Shown: positions 50,863 through 60,497, counted from the first letter of the stretch. The stretch: 64,000 bases of DNA from UBA940 sp031548515 (GCA_031548515.1 JAVBRB010000037.1:1-64000); one strand, 5' to 3'. Made by a program: numbers and translations. The notes: generated by a model from the letters alone, not told the origin.

Positions 50863-52095
50863 ATGGTTTCACTGAAAGAATTTTTCAACAAGCACGAGGA
50901 CGATATCCAGAAGGGCATTACCCATAAGAATAACCTTATTAAGAGGAATATCGTCGCATATATGGCCGTCAACGGCCCCTCTACGCTTGCAGAGCTTACC
51001 CAAAAACTGCATATCAGCATACCAACCATGACAAAACTGGTCGGAGAGCTGGTGGACGACATGATCGTGACTGAAAACGGCAAGATAGAAACCACTGGAG
51101 GGCGCCGTCCGAATATCTACGGCCTGACCAGTTCGGCAATCTACTTCGCCGGCATCAATATCGGCCGCGACAACATACAGTTTGTGATTACCGATATACA
51201 GAATAACATTATTGTAAGCCGCGAAGAAACCAATTTCGAACTTCTGGATACTCCGGCCTGCCTGAAACGCATCTGCGGCAGTATGGAGAATTTTATAGAA
51301 ACCTGCGGCGTCGACCGCGGCAAAATACTTGGAATGGGCGTCTGTATCGCAGGCCGCGTCAATCCGAATACGGGCCGCAGCTATAAATATTTCACCTCGA
51401 GCGAAAAATCTCTTACCGAAATATTCGAAGAGGTGACGCAGATACGCACACTGCTTGAGAACGACACCCGTGCGCGATGCTACGCCGAATATAACGCCGG
51501 AAGTCCGCAGGACGGACAGAATATCCTTTACCTGCATCTCGGGCGTGGTGTAGCTATCGGCATCGTGATGGACGGCAAGCTTTTTTACGGAAAATCGGGA
51601 TTTGCCGGGGAGTTCGGCCACACGCCGTTCTTCGATAATGAAAAAATTTGTTCATGTGGTAAGAAAGGTTGTCTTGAAACAGAGATTTCGGGTATCGCGA
51701 TCGAGGAGAAGATCGTCGATCTGCTTCGCAGGGGTACGAATACCATCCTGCGCGAGAAGTACGAGCGCGGCGAAAATATCCATATCGACGACGTGATCGC
51801 CGCCGCCCGCAACGACGATAACCTTTCCATAGAACTGATGGAGGAAGCGGGCGAAAAGGCAGGGAAAAGCATAGCGTTCCTTATTAATATCTTCAATCCG
51901 GAGACAGTGATCATCGGGGGGAATCTTTCAAGGGCCGGCGACTATATAATGCTGCCGCTCAAGGCTTCCACGAATAAATATTCGCTCAATCTTGTCTATA
52001 AGGACACGAAGTTCCGCCTTTCGCGCATGGGGCAAAATGCCGGTGCACTAGGGGCTGCGATGCTCATGCGTAACCGGATAATCGGCCTTGCGTGA
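50863..52095 (+). CDS. ROK family transcriptional regulator
   Basis: The 410-residue protein joins an N-terminal winged helix (residues about 25-85, NGPSTLAELTQKLHISIPTM, TTGGRRPNIYGL) to a ROK sugar-kinase-like domain with the zinc motif ICSCGKKGCLETE. NagC/Mlc-type ROK repressors sense sugars or phosphorylated amino sugars and bind DNA as dimers. A TATCTTCG element at 50823-50830 may be its promoter. Neighbouring genes give no clue to the ligand, and a GNAT gene overlaps its stop. Confidence 0.93.
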   Translation: MVSLKEFFNKHEDDIQKGITHKNNLIKRNIVAYMAVNGPSTLAELTQKLHISIPTMTKLVGELVDDMIVTENGKIETTGGRRPNIYGLTSSAIYFAGINIGRDNIQFVITDIQNNIIVSREETNFELLDTPACLKRICGSMENFIETCGVDRGKILGMGVCIAGRVNPNTGRSYKYFTSSEKSLTEIFEEVTQIRTLLENDTRARCYAEYNAGSPQDGQNILYLHLGRGVAIGIVMDGKLFYGKSGFAGEFGHTPFFDNEKICSCGKKGCLETEISGIAIEEKIVDLLRRGTNTILREKYERGENIHIDDVIAAARNDDNLSIELMEEAGEKAGKSIAFLINIFNPETVIIGGNLSRAGDYIMLPLKASTNKYSLNLVYKDTKFRLSRMGQNAGALGAAMLMRNRIIGLA

Positions 52096-52619
52096 TTTCG
52101 TTAGAGGGAAATACCGTGTGCTTGAGGGCGCTCGAGCCTGAAGATGTCGATATCCTGTATTCCTGGGAGAACGATCCGCGTGTATGGAGTGTCAGCGATA
52201 CGCTTGCTCCGTTCTCCAGGGAGACTCTCCGTAAATTCATTGAGGAGCAAAGGTATGATATCTATCGCACGCGACAGGTCCGGTTGGTTGTTTCGCTTCT
52301 TTGTGATGACAGGCCGGTGGGGATGGTCGATCTGTTTGATTTTGATCCCGTAAATCTCAGGGCCGCGGTTGGTATTCTTATCTGCGACGAAAAAGACAGG
52401 CGGAAAGGCTATGCGTCGGAAGCTCTCGATCTTTTGACTGATTACGCCTCCGGAGTGTTGAAACTGCATCAACTGCATTGCTGTATATTTGCCGATAATC
52501 TTCCTAGTTTGCAGTTATTTACAGGCAGGGGATTTGTGCAGGCCGGTGTCAGGCTTGAATGGTCGCGCTACGGAGACGGTTGGCGTGATGAAATTTTGTT
52601 TCAAAAAATATTCTTTTAG
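52092..52619 (+). CDS. GNAT family N-acetyltransferase (RimJ/SpeG-like)
   Basis: The 175-residue acetyltransferase begins at a GTG that overlaps the ROK stop codon (GTGA), implying coupling. The N-terminal ISLEGNTVCLRALEPEDVDI and the acetyl-CoA binding EKDRRKGYASEALDLLTDYA are characteristic of the RimJ/RimL or spermidine acetyltransferase type. The substrate could be a protein N-terminus or a small amine; the sequence does not decide. Confidence 0.88.
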   Translation: MISLEGNTVCLRALEPEDVDILYSWENDPRVWSVSDTLAPFSRETLRKFIEEQRYDIYRTRQVRLVVSLLCDDRPVGMVDLFDFDPVNLRAAVGILICDEKDRRKGYASEALDLLTDYASGVLKLHQLHCCIFADNLPSLQLFTGRGFVQAGVRLEWSRYGDGWRDEILFQKIFF

Positions 52620-52658
52620 GTACGATTTTTGTGCTGTTTGGGCGCAAACCCGACCGGT

Positions 52659-52958
52659 ATGAAAAGTTTTAAAGAATTTATTGCAGAAGATAAGTTGACA
52701 TTGGTGGATTTCTATGCTACGTGGTGCGGCCCGTGCAAAGTCATGCATCCGATTCTTGAAGAGTTCAAAAAACAAATGGGTGAAAGCGTCATGGTGTTGA
52801 AACTTGATATAGACTCGCCTGCAAACGCAGCTCTTGTCAGAGAATATCATATTTCGTCAGTACCGACATTGATGTTTTTCCGCAAAGGAGAGAGTAAATG
52901 GCGTGGCAGCGGAGTGATCTCGGCGGCCGAGCTTAAGGCGATCTCCGCCAAATTATGA
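52659..52958 (+). CDS. Thioredoxin
   Basis: This 99-residue cytosolic disulfide reductase has the active site WCGPC at residues 22-26 and the conserved cis-proline in SSVPTLMFF. The ATG at 52659 (MKSFKEFIAEDKLTLVDFYA) gives a normal thioredoxin start; an in-frame upstream extension to 52629 adds ten residues with no similarity and was rejected. It is followed by a strong terminator 3 bp after the stop. Confidence 0.95.
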   Translation: MKSFKEFIAEDKLTLVDFYATWCGPCKVMHPILEEFKKQMGESVMVLKLDIDSPANAALVREYHISSVPTLMFFRKGESKWRGSGVISAAELKAISAKL

Positions 52959-52960
52959 TT

Positions 52961-52994
52961 AAGAACCCCGCATTCAGGCGGGGTTCTTTTTTTG
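52961..52994 (+). terminator. Terminator of thioredoxin
   Basis: AAGAACCCCGC (52961-52971) and GCGGGGTTCTT (52978-52988) form a perfect 11-bp stem with a six-base loop, followed by a T-run to 52994. Confidence 0.92.
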
Positions 52995-53022
52995 TAATGG
53001 TGCAAAAAGTGTCGCCAGGAAT

Positions 53023-53103
53023 GTCATTCCGAGGGAAGCATAGCGACGAGGAATCTACCTTAACATATATTTTGTAGATCCCTCACACAGGGTTAGGGAT
53101 GAC
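53023..53103. repeat. REP-like imperfect palindrome, about 81 bp
   Basis: The unit begins GTCATTCC and ends GGGATGAC, near-complementary outer arms. Inner ATCTAC and GTAGAT also pair. The sequence, with GAGGAATCTAC in its middle, resembles palindromic intergenic repeats starting GTCATTCCGAG seen in many bacterial genomes. It lies in the 247-bp gap between convergent thioredoxin and dehydratase genes; the rest of that gap (53104-53241) is AT-rich with nothing recognised. Confidence 0.6.
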
Positions 53104-53241
53104 TTATTGTGCATTGGAAGAAAACAATTTCTTACAATATGGCGTATATTGATGATATTAGATTTGTTGTGTGGTGAATTAAGCGACATTTTTGCACTAT
53201 TATCCTTTTTTTTGAGATGACATATAGCGGGTTGGCTCGTA

Positions 53242-54735
53242 TTATTCCTTGCACCAGCCTTCGAATATGCTTTCGTCGTAGCAGTCGCTTTCGTCGCGGC
53301 CGTGCAGCGGGTACCATACCTGTGCGAAGAACTGATTTCCCGCTGCGATCCTGTTATAATCCCATGCCGGCGGCAGGCAATCCGGACACCAATGTCCTCC
53401 GAGCAGCACCAGTGCTGGCGAGGCTTTGAATTTGTGTCCGAACTGGCATTCCCATTCGAGTTTTCCGGCCATGTCGCCTTTCTCCATATTTTCTGAGAGG
53501 CACTTCCCTCCCCTGAATCCGGCGGCCTGCTTCATGTCTTCGAGGCTGAGTTCAGATTGTGGTTTAGACTCGTCGTAACCATGGTCGATGTGTACGGGTG
53601 TCGCCGAAGGGCGCGAAATATCTAGTTCATCCCAACCTGGAATCTTTTCCCAATCTTCATAAGTCCCGTAGAAAGAGGAGATGCGCTCCGGGTGACGATT
53701 CTTAATCCAGTCCTGTGTGCCGAGGCCTTTCTTTCGCGACAACGAACGCATCGCCATTTTGACGGCGAAGGCCGGGGCGAACCTGGCGAGACGGAAGTAT
53801 GGCGGCGCATTTTCTGACAAGCGTTTGAAGTAATTGTCGATGGGCACATTTTCGCGAAAATGGAGGTAGTCTTCCAGAATGTCTGAGTCTATGTACCACT
53901 GTCCGTGAAAATTGCGCAGCGCAAACCATCTCGGATCGTATATTTTTTCAGGGCGCGGGCACGAGATCGCCTTGAGCATGTGCTTCATGAATTCGTAGTT
54001 GGTGATGCGGTAATCCGCGCCACTGCCTATGTTGTAGAAACGGTTCCAGAACTCGGACGAGACGCCATCCTCGCACAAATTTGCAAGTACCCGTCCGGAA
54101 TCCTCGACTGTCGCCCATTCAAGAACTCCCCCCAGCGGTACATGGAACATAATGGGATCGTAGTTTTTCAGGATTCCCGGATAGAGTATCCCGGACTGAC
54201 GCAGGCAAGCCCAGTTCTTTATTCCAGATTCGACTATGATACGTTCGGCAATGGTCTTCGAGATGGCGTAATGGTCGTAGACGCTGATGCAGATCGGGTC
54301 ACCCGTGCGTCCCCAGTGCAGGGGCGGATTGCGGTCGCTTGTCTGTGCTACGGAGCCTATATAAACCACCTTGATACTGTCGGCATTAGGCTGCGCCAGA
54401 ACGGCTTTGGCTATGTTTTCGGCGGCTGCGACGTTTACCCGGCGAGTCGTGACCGGATAATAGTCTGCTTTCGGCGACACCATTCCTCCGACATGCAGGA
54501 CGTAGTCCGCGCCGGAAACCCCTTCCAATATATCGTCGTAATCGGTCAGGTCGCCCCACACTATGCGTATGCCGTCCTCGTTCTCAAACCGCTTCATTTT
54601 CTTGCAGTTGTCCTTACTTGGACGGACGAGAAGTGTAATGTCGAACCTGTCTCGCCGTTTCATCAGCTCTTCCAGCCCTGCGGCGCCCATGATACCTGTC
54701 GCTCCGGTCAGGAATACGTTCTTTTTGCCTTCCAT
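53242..54735 (-). CDS. NAD-dependent epimerase/dehydratase fused to a treble-clef zinc domain
   Basis: Residues 1-330 form an extended short-chain dehydrogenase with the Rossmann VFLTGATGIMGAAGLEEL and the catalytic YAISK in YDHYAISKTIAERI. A 75-residue linker follows. The C-terminal 91 residues contain C412 in GGKCLS, C430 and H434 in WECQFGHKF, and C450/C453 in GHWCPDC, the pattern of the treble-clef domain (DUF4379-like) more often found near nucleases. Substrate is unknown; sugar nucleotides are likely for the enzyme part. It may be co-transcribed with the AlkD-like gene 8 bp upstream. Confidence 0.85.
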   Translation of the reverse strand: MEGKKNVFLTGATGIMGAAGLEELMKRRDRFDITLLVRPSKDNCKKMKRFENEDGIRIVWGDLTDYDDILEGVSGADYVLHVGGMVSPKADYYPVTTRRVNVAAAENIAKAVLAQPNADSIKVVYIGSVAQTSDRNPPLHWGRTGDPICISVYDHYAISKTIAERIIVESGIKNWACLRQSGILYPGILKNYDPIMFHVPLGGVLEWATVEDSGRVLANLCEDGVSSEFWNRFYNIGSGADYRITNYEFMKHMLKAISCPRPEKIYDPRWFALRNFHGQWYIDSDILEDYLHFRENVPIDNYFKRLSENAPPYFRLARFAPAFAVKMAMRSLSRKKGLGTQDWIKNRHPERISSFYGTYEDWEKIPGWDELDISRPSATPVHIDHGYDESKPQSELSLEDMKQAAGFRGGKCLSENMEKGDMAGKLEWECQFGHKFKASPALVLLGGHWCPDCLPPAWDYNRIAAGNQFFAQVWYPLHGRDESDCYDESIFEGWCKE

Positions 54736-54743
54736 ATGTGGTG

Positions 54744-55352
54744 TTACATTATTATTTCATTGAGCAGGGCTTGCTCTGTTATCGAGTTTATATATTTAAT
54801 TATCTGACGGTTTCCGCCGGCGGCAGCTTTTGAGAGCAGAAGCCCTGCCGCGCGAAGCAGGACCGGATCGCCGACAGAGGATGCCTTTTCGGCGCAGGTG
54901 ATTGCGTCTTTAGCGGAAATGCAGCCTGGGTTGCCTCGCGCAGCCGACAGTATCGCGGCATACTGTTCCGTCAGGTTCGGGGATTGGCCGTAAAGTTCGA
55001 GGATGCGGTCTGTGATTTGTGTTCTTGCAAGCAGGAAAGATGCAAGGTTCTCGGCCAGTTCGTTGTTGTCAGCACCGCTCAGCCAAAACTTTAATTCTTC
55101 TATTGTAATCTGTTCTGGTTCAGCAATAATAACGGCGGCCAATTTTAGCTCTCGTATTGGCTGTTCCCACAAATATTTTGCAAACCCGTGGTCGGGAGCA
55201 AACTCTTTAGCTACGCTTCTGACCGTGTGCTGCGATACTCCGTAACTGCGGACATAATGTACTCCCCTATCCTCCATGTCTGCAACGACCGCTCCGTTGG
55301 TATCCTTGCGGAGACGGAAGAGCAGTCTGGCGCCCAATGAGTTATACTCCAT
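54744..55352 (-). CDS. AlkD-like DNA alkylation repair protein
   Basis: The 202-residue protein is an all-helical HEAT-repeat-like protein. The segment YGVSQHTVRSVAKEFAPDHG and WEQPIRELKLAAVIIAEPEQ is characteristic of the AlkD family, which removes alkylated bases by recognising their cationic charge. I could not confirm the catalytic aspartate and tryptophan pair, so activity is not certain. It sits in a probable operon with DUF4831 (8 bp upstream) and the dehydratase (8 bp downstream). Confidence 0.75.
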   Translation of the reverse strand: MEYNSLGARLLFRLRKDTNGAVVADMEDRGVHYVRSYGVSQHTVRSVAKEFAPDHGFAKYLWEQPIRELKLAAVIIAEPEQITIEELKFWLSGADNNELAENLASFLLARTQITDRILELYGQSPNLTEQYAAILSAARGNPGCISAKDAITCAEKASSVGDPVLLRAAGLLLSKAAAGGNRQIIKYINSITEQALLNEIIM

Positions 55353-55360
55353 TTTGCCTG

Positions 55361-56221
55361 TTAGGGAACTATATAGACTGTCTGGCCGAATTGATAAACT
55401 GGAATGGTTGCCGATCCTATTTCACTGTTATTGAAGATGATGCGGCACGATGTGTCGTCGGCTATGCGGTAGGCCGATTTCGATGGTTTGGCCTGGACGT
55501 TCAGTCCTTCGGTAGAGACGGTGTTCATCGCCTTGGTTTCGAGTATGATCGGACTTCCGCTCAGGTCGTCTTCCGGAAGCAGTCCCTCTGTGTTCGAAAA
55601 GCGGCAAACTACGTATGTGCGCTTGTCGGACGCGGGCGTCACCTTATATTGTTTCACGAGCGTCGTGTTGAGCTGCCTGCCGAGGAACAGCGAGAGATAT
55701 TCTTCCTCCATTCTGTTCAGTTCCTCCAGAGCGTTCGCAAGTCCGGCGCCGAAGACGTTCTCGCCGGCTTCGCCCGCCACGAGTTCATAACGGCTTTTAC
55801 GGATCTTGAATATCTGGTCGGCCGCTATACGAGCGTTCTCCTCAAGGCTCGACTGGGCGTTGGAGGTCTTGTCGATCAGGAGTTTCGGGAATCCTTTCGA
55901 CGGATTCATGTGGGATGAGAGATTCGAACTTTCCTGTACAGTCGAATGTAACATCGTATTGGTATCCGATATTTTAGCCGATATTATCTCATATAACACT
56001 TTGTCTGTAAGAGGCGCCGGAACTCCAAGGTATTTCTGAGCGTACCGGGCATACGGACCTGCCGTTATATCCTGTTGTTCGACTGTGATATCGACATATA
56101 AGGAGGTTTGCGGCTGTGAAATTTCTCCATTGACGATGCCTATAGGGGCGATAACCCCATTTTGGGCGGCTGCAACGGCGCTCATCATTACAGCGGCGCA
56201 TGCTGACACTATCTTTTTCAT
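55361..56221 (-). CDS. DUF4831 family exported protein
   Basis: The 286-residue protein has a signal peptide (IVSACAAVMMSAVAAAQ) and a beta-rich body with YVDITVEQQDITAGPYARYA and QKYLGV, the DUF4831 hallmark. This family is common in Bacteroidota and functionally uncharacterised. It is the first gene of the unit DUF4831-AlkD-like-dehydratase, driven by the promoter at 56254. Confidence 0.82.
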   Translation of the reverse strand: MKKIVSACAAVMMSAVAAAQNGVIAPIGIVNGEISQPQTSLYVDITVEQQDITAGPYARYAQKYLGVPAPLTDKVLYEIISAKISDTNTMLHSTVQESSNLSSHMNPSKGFPKLLIDKTSNAQSSLEENARIAADQIFKIRKSRYELVAGEAGENVFGAGLANALEELNRMEEEYLSLFLGRQLNTTLVKQYKVTPASDKRTYVVCRFSNTEGLLPEDDLSGSPIILETKAMNTVSTEGLNVQAKPSKSAYRIADDTSCRIIFNNSEIGSATIPVYQFGQTVYIVP

Positions 56222-56253
56222 AATTCTGGTGTTTTAGTCGGGTGCATATTTTG

Positions 56254-56285
56254 CAAAGCTACACTTTTCGATGAATTATTTCAAA
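56254..56285 (-). promoter_or_regulatory. Promoter of the DUF4831 operon
   Basis: On the minus strand a TTTG at 56282-56285 is followed after 20 bp by TAGCTTTG at 56254-56261, a full match to the Bacteroidota consensus. The -7 box is 33 bp before the DUF4831 start codon. Confidence 0.75.
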
Positions 56286-56313
56286 TTCGTCGGCACAAAA
56301 TCGTGTTTTGTCG

Positions 56314-57045
56314 TCAAAAGTATAGGTAAAAGTCGCGTGTGAGTGCGCGGTATTCGTCTGAAAAAGTGCCGGGTCCATAGTCTTCGATTACCAGCGACGA
56401 GATTTCAGGCATGCCGTTTTCCTGCCGTGAAAACTCCAGCAGAAGGCGCTTTGTGCCGCTCCTTGGAGTAGACCAGACTTCCGTCCGCCGGGAAACGTGT
56501 AATCCTTTTTGCGCCGCTATAGCGATCATTTTTTCGCCCTCGACCGCCGGCAGCACGAGCGAGAGTATGCCGTCGGGCTTGAGCATATCCGAGCAGGATG
56601 CGATAAGTTCTTCGTACGGCAGCGAACCGGCGTGGCGTACAGAATTACGGGCCGTTTCCGGCGAAAGCAGGGAATCTATGAAGTACGGCGGATTCGAAAC
56701 GATGTTGTCGTAGGTGCTGAACGGAGTCGCGGCGGCGTATTCCTGGATTGTCTGCCTGCGCAATTTCATCCTGTTGCCCCATGCGCTGGCATCGAAATTT
56801 TCTTGCGCTTTCAGGCAACCAGGCTCGTCTGATTCAACTGAATCTATGATTGAGGCTGTGTTTTCCGTTCGTTGAGCCAACATTAAGGCAATCACACCTG
56901 TACCAGTTCCTATATCAAGCAACAGTTTGTCTTTGGGGCGGATGCGGCACCATGCTCCGAGCAGTACTCCGTCGGTGCCGACTTTCATGGCACACCCTTC
57001 CTGTTCTATGGTGAAACGCTTGAATTGGAACTGGTTCCTGCCCAT
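56314..57045 (-). CDS. trmN6: tRNA1(Val) A37 N6-methyltransferase
   Basis: This 243-residue SAM-dependent methyltransferase has the SAM motif LLLDIGTGTGVIALMLAQR and the catalytic NPPY in IVSNPPYF. The N-terminal QFQFKRFTIEQEGCAMKVGT, followed by DGVLLGAWC, is specific to the TrmN6/YfiC family. The ATG at 57045 (MGRNQFQFKRF) was chosen; a TTG-initiated extension to 57090 has no similarity. It ends 92 bp from the DUF4831 gene and follows TIGR02757. Confidence 0.92.
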   Translation of the reverse strand: MGRNQFQFKRFTIEQEGCAMKVGTDGVLLGAWCRIRPKDKLLLDIGTGTGVIALMLAQRTENTASIIDSVESDEPGCLKAQENFDASAWGNRMKLRRQTIQEYAAATPFSTYDNIVSNPPYFIDSLLSPETARNSVRHAGSLPYEELIASCSDMLKPDGILSLVLPAVEGEKMIAIAAQKGLHVSRRTEVWSTPRSGTKRLLLEFSRQENGMPEISSLVIEDYGPGTFSDEYRALTRDFYLYF

Positions 57046-57132
57046 TGTTCTTATTCTTTGGATTGCCTCCGCCGGCTGTTTTCGCGCCAACCTGCGGCAG
57101 ACAACAGACGGTCCCCCATCGGTGATTATTTA

Positions 57133-57906
57133 TTATGCAAATAATTCGCCCGCAATGCCTGCTCCGAAAAGCGCGTAGTCGAATCTCACGGGATCAGCCG
57201 GATCGAACGACCGCAGGTTCGCGGTAACCTCTTCTACGGCTTTCCAATCGCTTTGCCGGCGTGTCAGGATGCCCAGCGAACGGGCGGTGTTGCCGCTATG
57301 CACGTCCAGCGGAAGGTAGAGAGCCGACATCGGAATCTTATCCCAAAGGCCGAAATCCACTCCATTGGCGTCGCGGCGAACCATCCAACGCAGGAACATG
57401 TTAGTCCGTTTGCAGGCAGCCCCTTTATCTATGGACGAAAGATGTTTTTCGCATCGCGGGGCGTGGCAGGGCGTGAAAAATTCAGTGCGGAATTTAGAGA
57501 TCGCCGTGCGGATATCGCCTGTGCGGGCATATTCACCCTCGTAGAAAGCTCCCATAGTGCCGTATTTTTCGTAAAAATGGCGCAGCGAAAGGATGAATGA
57601 ACGGAAATCTCCGCCGTTGAAAGTGCGGTGGACGTAGCTGAGGACGTGGTCGAGGTCGTTGTCCGAAGCATTCATCGTGAAGTCATAAGGGGCGCTATCC
57701 ATGTATTCTATCATGCGATTGGCACTTTTGACTATCGCCTTCCGGTTGCCCCAGGCTATCGTAGCGGCCAGAAAACCGGCTATTTCAATGTCTTCCTGCG
57801 TTTGGAAACGATGAGGAACGGAAATCGGGTCGGCGGCGATGAAATCCGGCGTGTTGTATTTGCAGTGGAGCCTTTCGAGAAGTTCTCGTATGTTTTCAGC
57901 AGGCAT
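57133..57906 (-). CDS. TIGR02757 family protein
   Basis: The 257-residue protein matches the Bacteroidota family TIGR02757 from end to end: IRELLERLHCKYNTPDFIAA, DIEIAGFLAATIAWGNRKAI and DSAPYDFTMNASDNDLDHVL. The C-terminal part has a cysteine at CHAPRCEKHL and LPLDVHSGNTARSLGILTRR. The helical pattern resembles HhH-GPD DNA glycosylases, but the function is not established. It is 7 bp upstream of no other gene in its direction except trmN6 after an 87-bp gap, and lolD precedes it by 6 bp. Confidence 0.85.
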   Translation of the reverse strand: MPAENIRELLERLHCKYNTPDFIAADPISVPHRFQTQEDIEIAGFLAATIAWGNRKAIVKSANRMIEYMDSAPYDFTMNASDNDLDHVLSYVHRTFNGGDFRSFILSLRHFYEKYGTMGAFYEGEYARTGDIRTAISKFRTEFFTPCHAPRCEKHLSSIDKGAACKRTNMFLRWMVRRDANGVDFGLWDKIPMSALYLPLDVHSGNTARSLGILTRRQSDWKAVEEVTANLRSFDPADPVRFDYALFGAGIAGELFA

Positions 57907-57912
57907 GATGCG

Positions 57913-58559
<647 letters not shown>

Positions 58560-58563
<4 letters not shown>

Positions 58564-59390
58564 CCGTTGACGTTTTTGTAGTAATTGTGCAGTTTGATCA
58601 CTTCGTTAGCGGCATGCGTGTCGTGTACGCGCAGTATGCTGGCTCCTCCCTGAAGGCAGGCCCAATGTAAGGCGGCTGTTCCTGTAAGGGCTTCTACCGG
58701 GGTTGTTTCCAGGATATTGTATATCATTGACTTTCGGGAGATGCCTATCAATAACGGCAGTTCGAATTTATGGAACTCTTTCAGGCGGTGAAGCAGCCTG
58801 AAGTTCTGTGGAGTGGTCTTGGCGAATCCGAAGCCCGGGTCCAGGATAATGTTTTCGATACCTTTTGAGCGCAGTATGTCTATCTTTTCAGTGAAAAAAT
58901 CCTTGACATCGTTCACTACGTCTTCATATTCTGCCTTTTCATGCATTGTTTTCGGTGTTCCTTTCGAGTGGGTCAGCACATACGGGACCCCGTATTTTGC
59001 GGCAACATCGAAAATCTCAGGGTCCTGTTCCCCGGCCGAAATGTCATTGATGATGCATGGCCCGTGCCTTTTTATCACTTTTGCAGCCACCTCGGAGCGG
59101 AACGTATCGATGGAAACGACCATGTTCGGCGCTTTTTCACGCACGACTTCCACACCCAGCATGACGCGGTTGAGTTCCTCTTCGACCGGAACGTCCTCCG
59201 CCCCCGGGCGCGTAGAATATCCGCCCACGTCTATCAACCGCGCACCCCAACTCACAGCTTCGGCCACACGGATGGATATCTCCTCAATGTGCATGGATCG
59301 GCTGTTGACGAAAAACGAATCAGGAGTGACGTTTATTATCGTCATTACCACCGGTTTAACCAGATCGAGAGACTGTTCTCCTATTTTCAT
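58560..59390 (-). CDS. folP: Dihydropteroate synthase
   Basis: FolP (276 residues) joins p-aminobenzoate to the pterin diphosphate in folate synthesis. The TIM barrel signatures MTIINVTPDSFFVNSRS and VGGYSTRPGAEDVPVEEELN, SIDTFRSEVA and DPGFGFAKTTPQNF and the GISRKSMI loop are intact. It overlaps coaE upstream and lolD downstream by 4 bp each, forming a tightly coupled unit. Confidence 0.96.
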
Positions 59391-59971
59391 TGCCTTAACT
59401 TTTTGTCGAGTTCTTTTACCTTGGTTGCAAGTTCCGCGGTACTGCCGTCGTTGTGTATCACGTAATCGGCGCGGGCTTCCCGCTCCTCGTCAGTCAACTG
59501 GTTCGCAATGCGGTCCATGACCGACCGGCGGCTCGCACCGTCGCGCGACACCACTCTTTCGATGCGCAGTTCTTCAGGCGCCGAAACGGTCACGATCTTG
59601 TCTACAAGTCTGTCGAAACCGCTTTCGAACAGGATTGCGCTCTCCATGATGACATAGGCAAAATCAGAGTGCGATATGGCCCATGCTTCAAAATCGAGCG
59701 CCAGGGCCGGATGGACTATCCCGTTCAGCGAGGCGAGCAGAATTTTATCGTTGAATACTTTGGAGGCGATAAACGCATTATTGAGAAGATTGCCGTCGTA
59801 TGCCTGTGGCCCGAATAGAGCGGTAACAGCCTTCATGATCTCTATGTCGCCGTTCATCAACTCTTTGGCCCGGCGGTCGGAATCATACACAGACACTCCC
59901 AACGCAGCGAATAGCGCGCAAACGCTGCTCTTGCCGCTGCCGATCCCGCCTGTTATTCCTACCCTTTTCAT
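59387..59971 (-). CDS. coaE: Dephospho-CoA kinase
   Basis: CoaE (194 residues) catalyses the last step of coenzyme A synthesis. The Walker A motif is VGITGGIGSGKSSVCALF, followed by DSDRRAKELM and the ESAILFESGFDRLVDKIV lid region. The start overlaps the YbbR-like stop and the end overlaps folP. Confidence 0.96.
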   Translation of the reverse strand: MKRVGITGGIGSGKSSVCALFAALGVSVYDSDRRAKELMNGDIEIMKAVTALFGPQAYDGNLLNNAFIASKVFNDKILLASLNGIVHPALALDFEAWAISHSDFAYVIMESAILFESGFDRLVDKIVTVSAPEELRIERVVSRDGASRRSVMDRIANQLTDEEREARADYVIHNDGSTAELATKVKELDKKLRQ

Positions 59972-60471
59972 TATTCAGTTAATACCGGCGCTGCTTTGAT
60001 TGCCGATTCCATCTCTTGCCGCCTCTTTTCCCGCTTTTCCTTACGGGTATCTTCTTCCGCTTTCGGTTCGGGTATAAAGTCGGGGGCGTCGATTATCTGC
60101 GTTACTTTAATCTCGCTGGTTTTGGCGTCTATGGCTTTCTGCAGCGATGCGGGAGTAATGGTAAGGGCATCCGGATTGTCCTTCGACTTGCGGACCGTAA
60201 GTTCGTCCATTTTGAGGTTGATCTTGCTTTTCAGCGACAGTTTTTGCGCCATCAGCACAGATCCGCGCCCGTTTACAACGGCCGTTACCCTGTATTTCTG
60301 CCCGTCGATGCGGACGTTCAGCGGCATTTCCACATTGTTGTAATCATAACTCAGTTTGGTCATATACCACAACAGGAAAGACCCGAGAAGGATGATCAGA
60401 AATGCGGGTGAGAGAGCGTGCTGCACCACTTTTTTTATACTCTCTTTGTTTATGTCGAACTTTCTCAGCAA
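59971..60471 (-). CDS. YbbR-like membrane protein
   Basis: The 166-residue protein has a single N-terminal transmembrane helix (FLIILLGSFLLWYMTKL) and a YbbR-like extracytoplasmic region (VEMPLNVRIDGQKYRVTAVV), with a basic coiled-coil tail. In many Bacteroidota a YbbR-like gene precedes coaE, as here. It may be a scaffold in the envelope. Its stop overlaps coaE, and a perfect -7 box is 19 bp before the start. Confidence 0.72.
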   Translation of the reverse strand: MLRKFDINKESIKKVVQHALSPAFLIILLGSFLLWYMTKLSYDYNNVEMPLNVRIDGQKYRVTAVVNGRGSVLMAQKLSLKSKINLKMDELTVRKSKDNPDALTITPASLQKAIDAKTSEIKVTQIIDAPDFIPEPKAEEDTRKEKREKRRQEMESAIKAAPVLTE

Positions 60472-60489
60472 TTTGTCAGATATTTGTTA

Positions 60490-60497
60490 CAAATATA
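60490..60497 (-). promoter_or_regulatory. -7 element of the YbbR-coaE-folP-lolD operon
   Basis: TATATTTG on the minus strand, 19 bp ahead of the ATG, lies within the small palindrome ATATTTGT-T-ACAAATAT (60480-60496). No clear -33 was seen at optimal spacing. Confidence 0.5.

Noticed and set aside
57046..57090. Upstream TTG start extending trmN6 by 15 residues
   Set aside because: The family start aligns with MGRNQFQFKRF at 57045, and the extension is not conserved in character.
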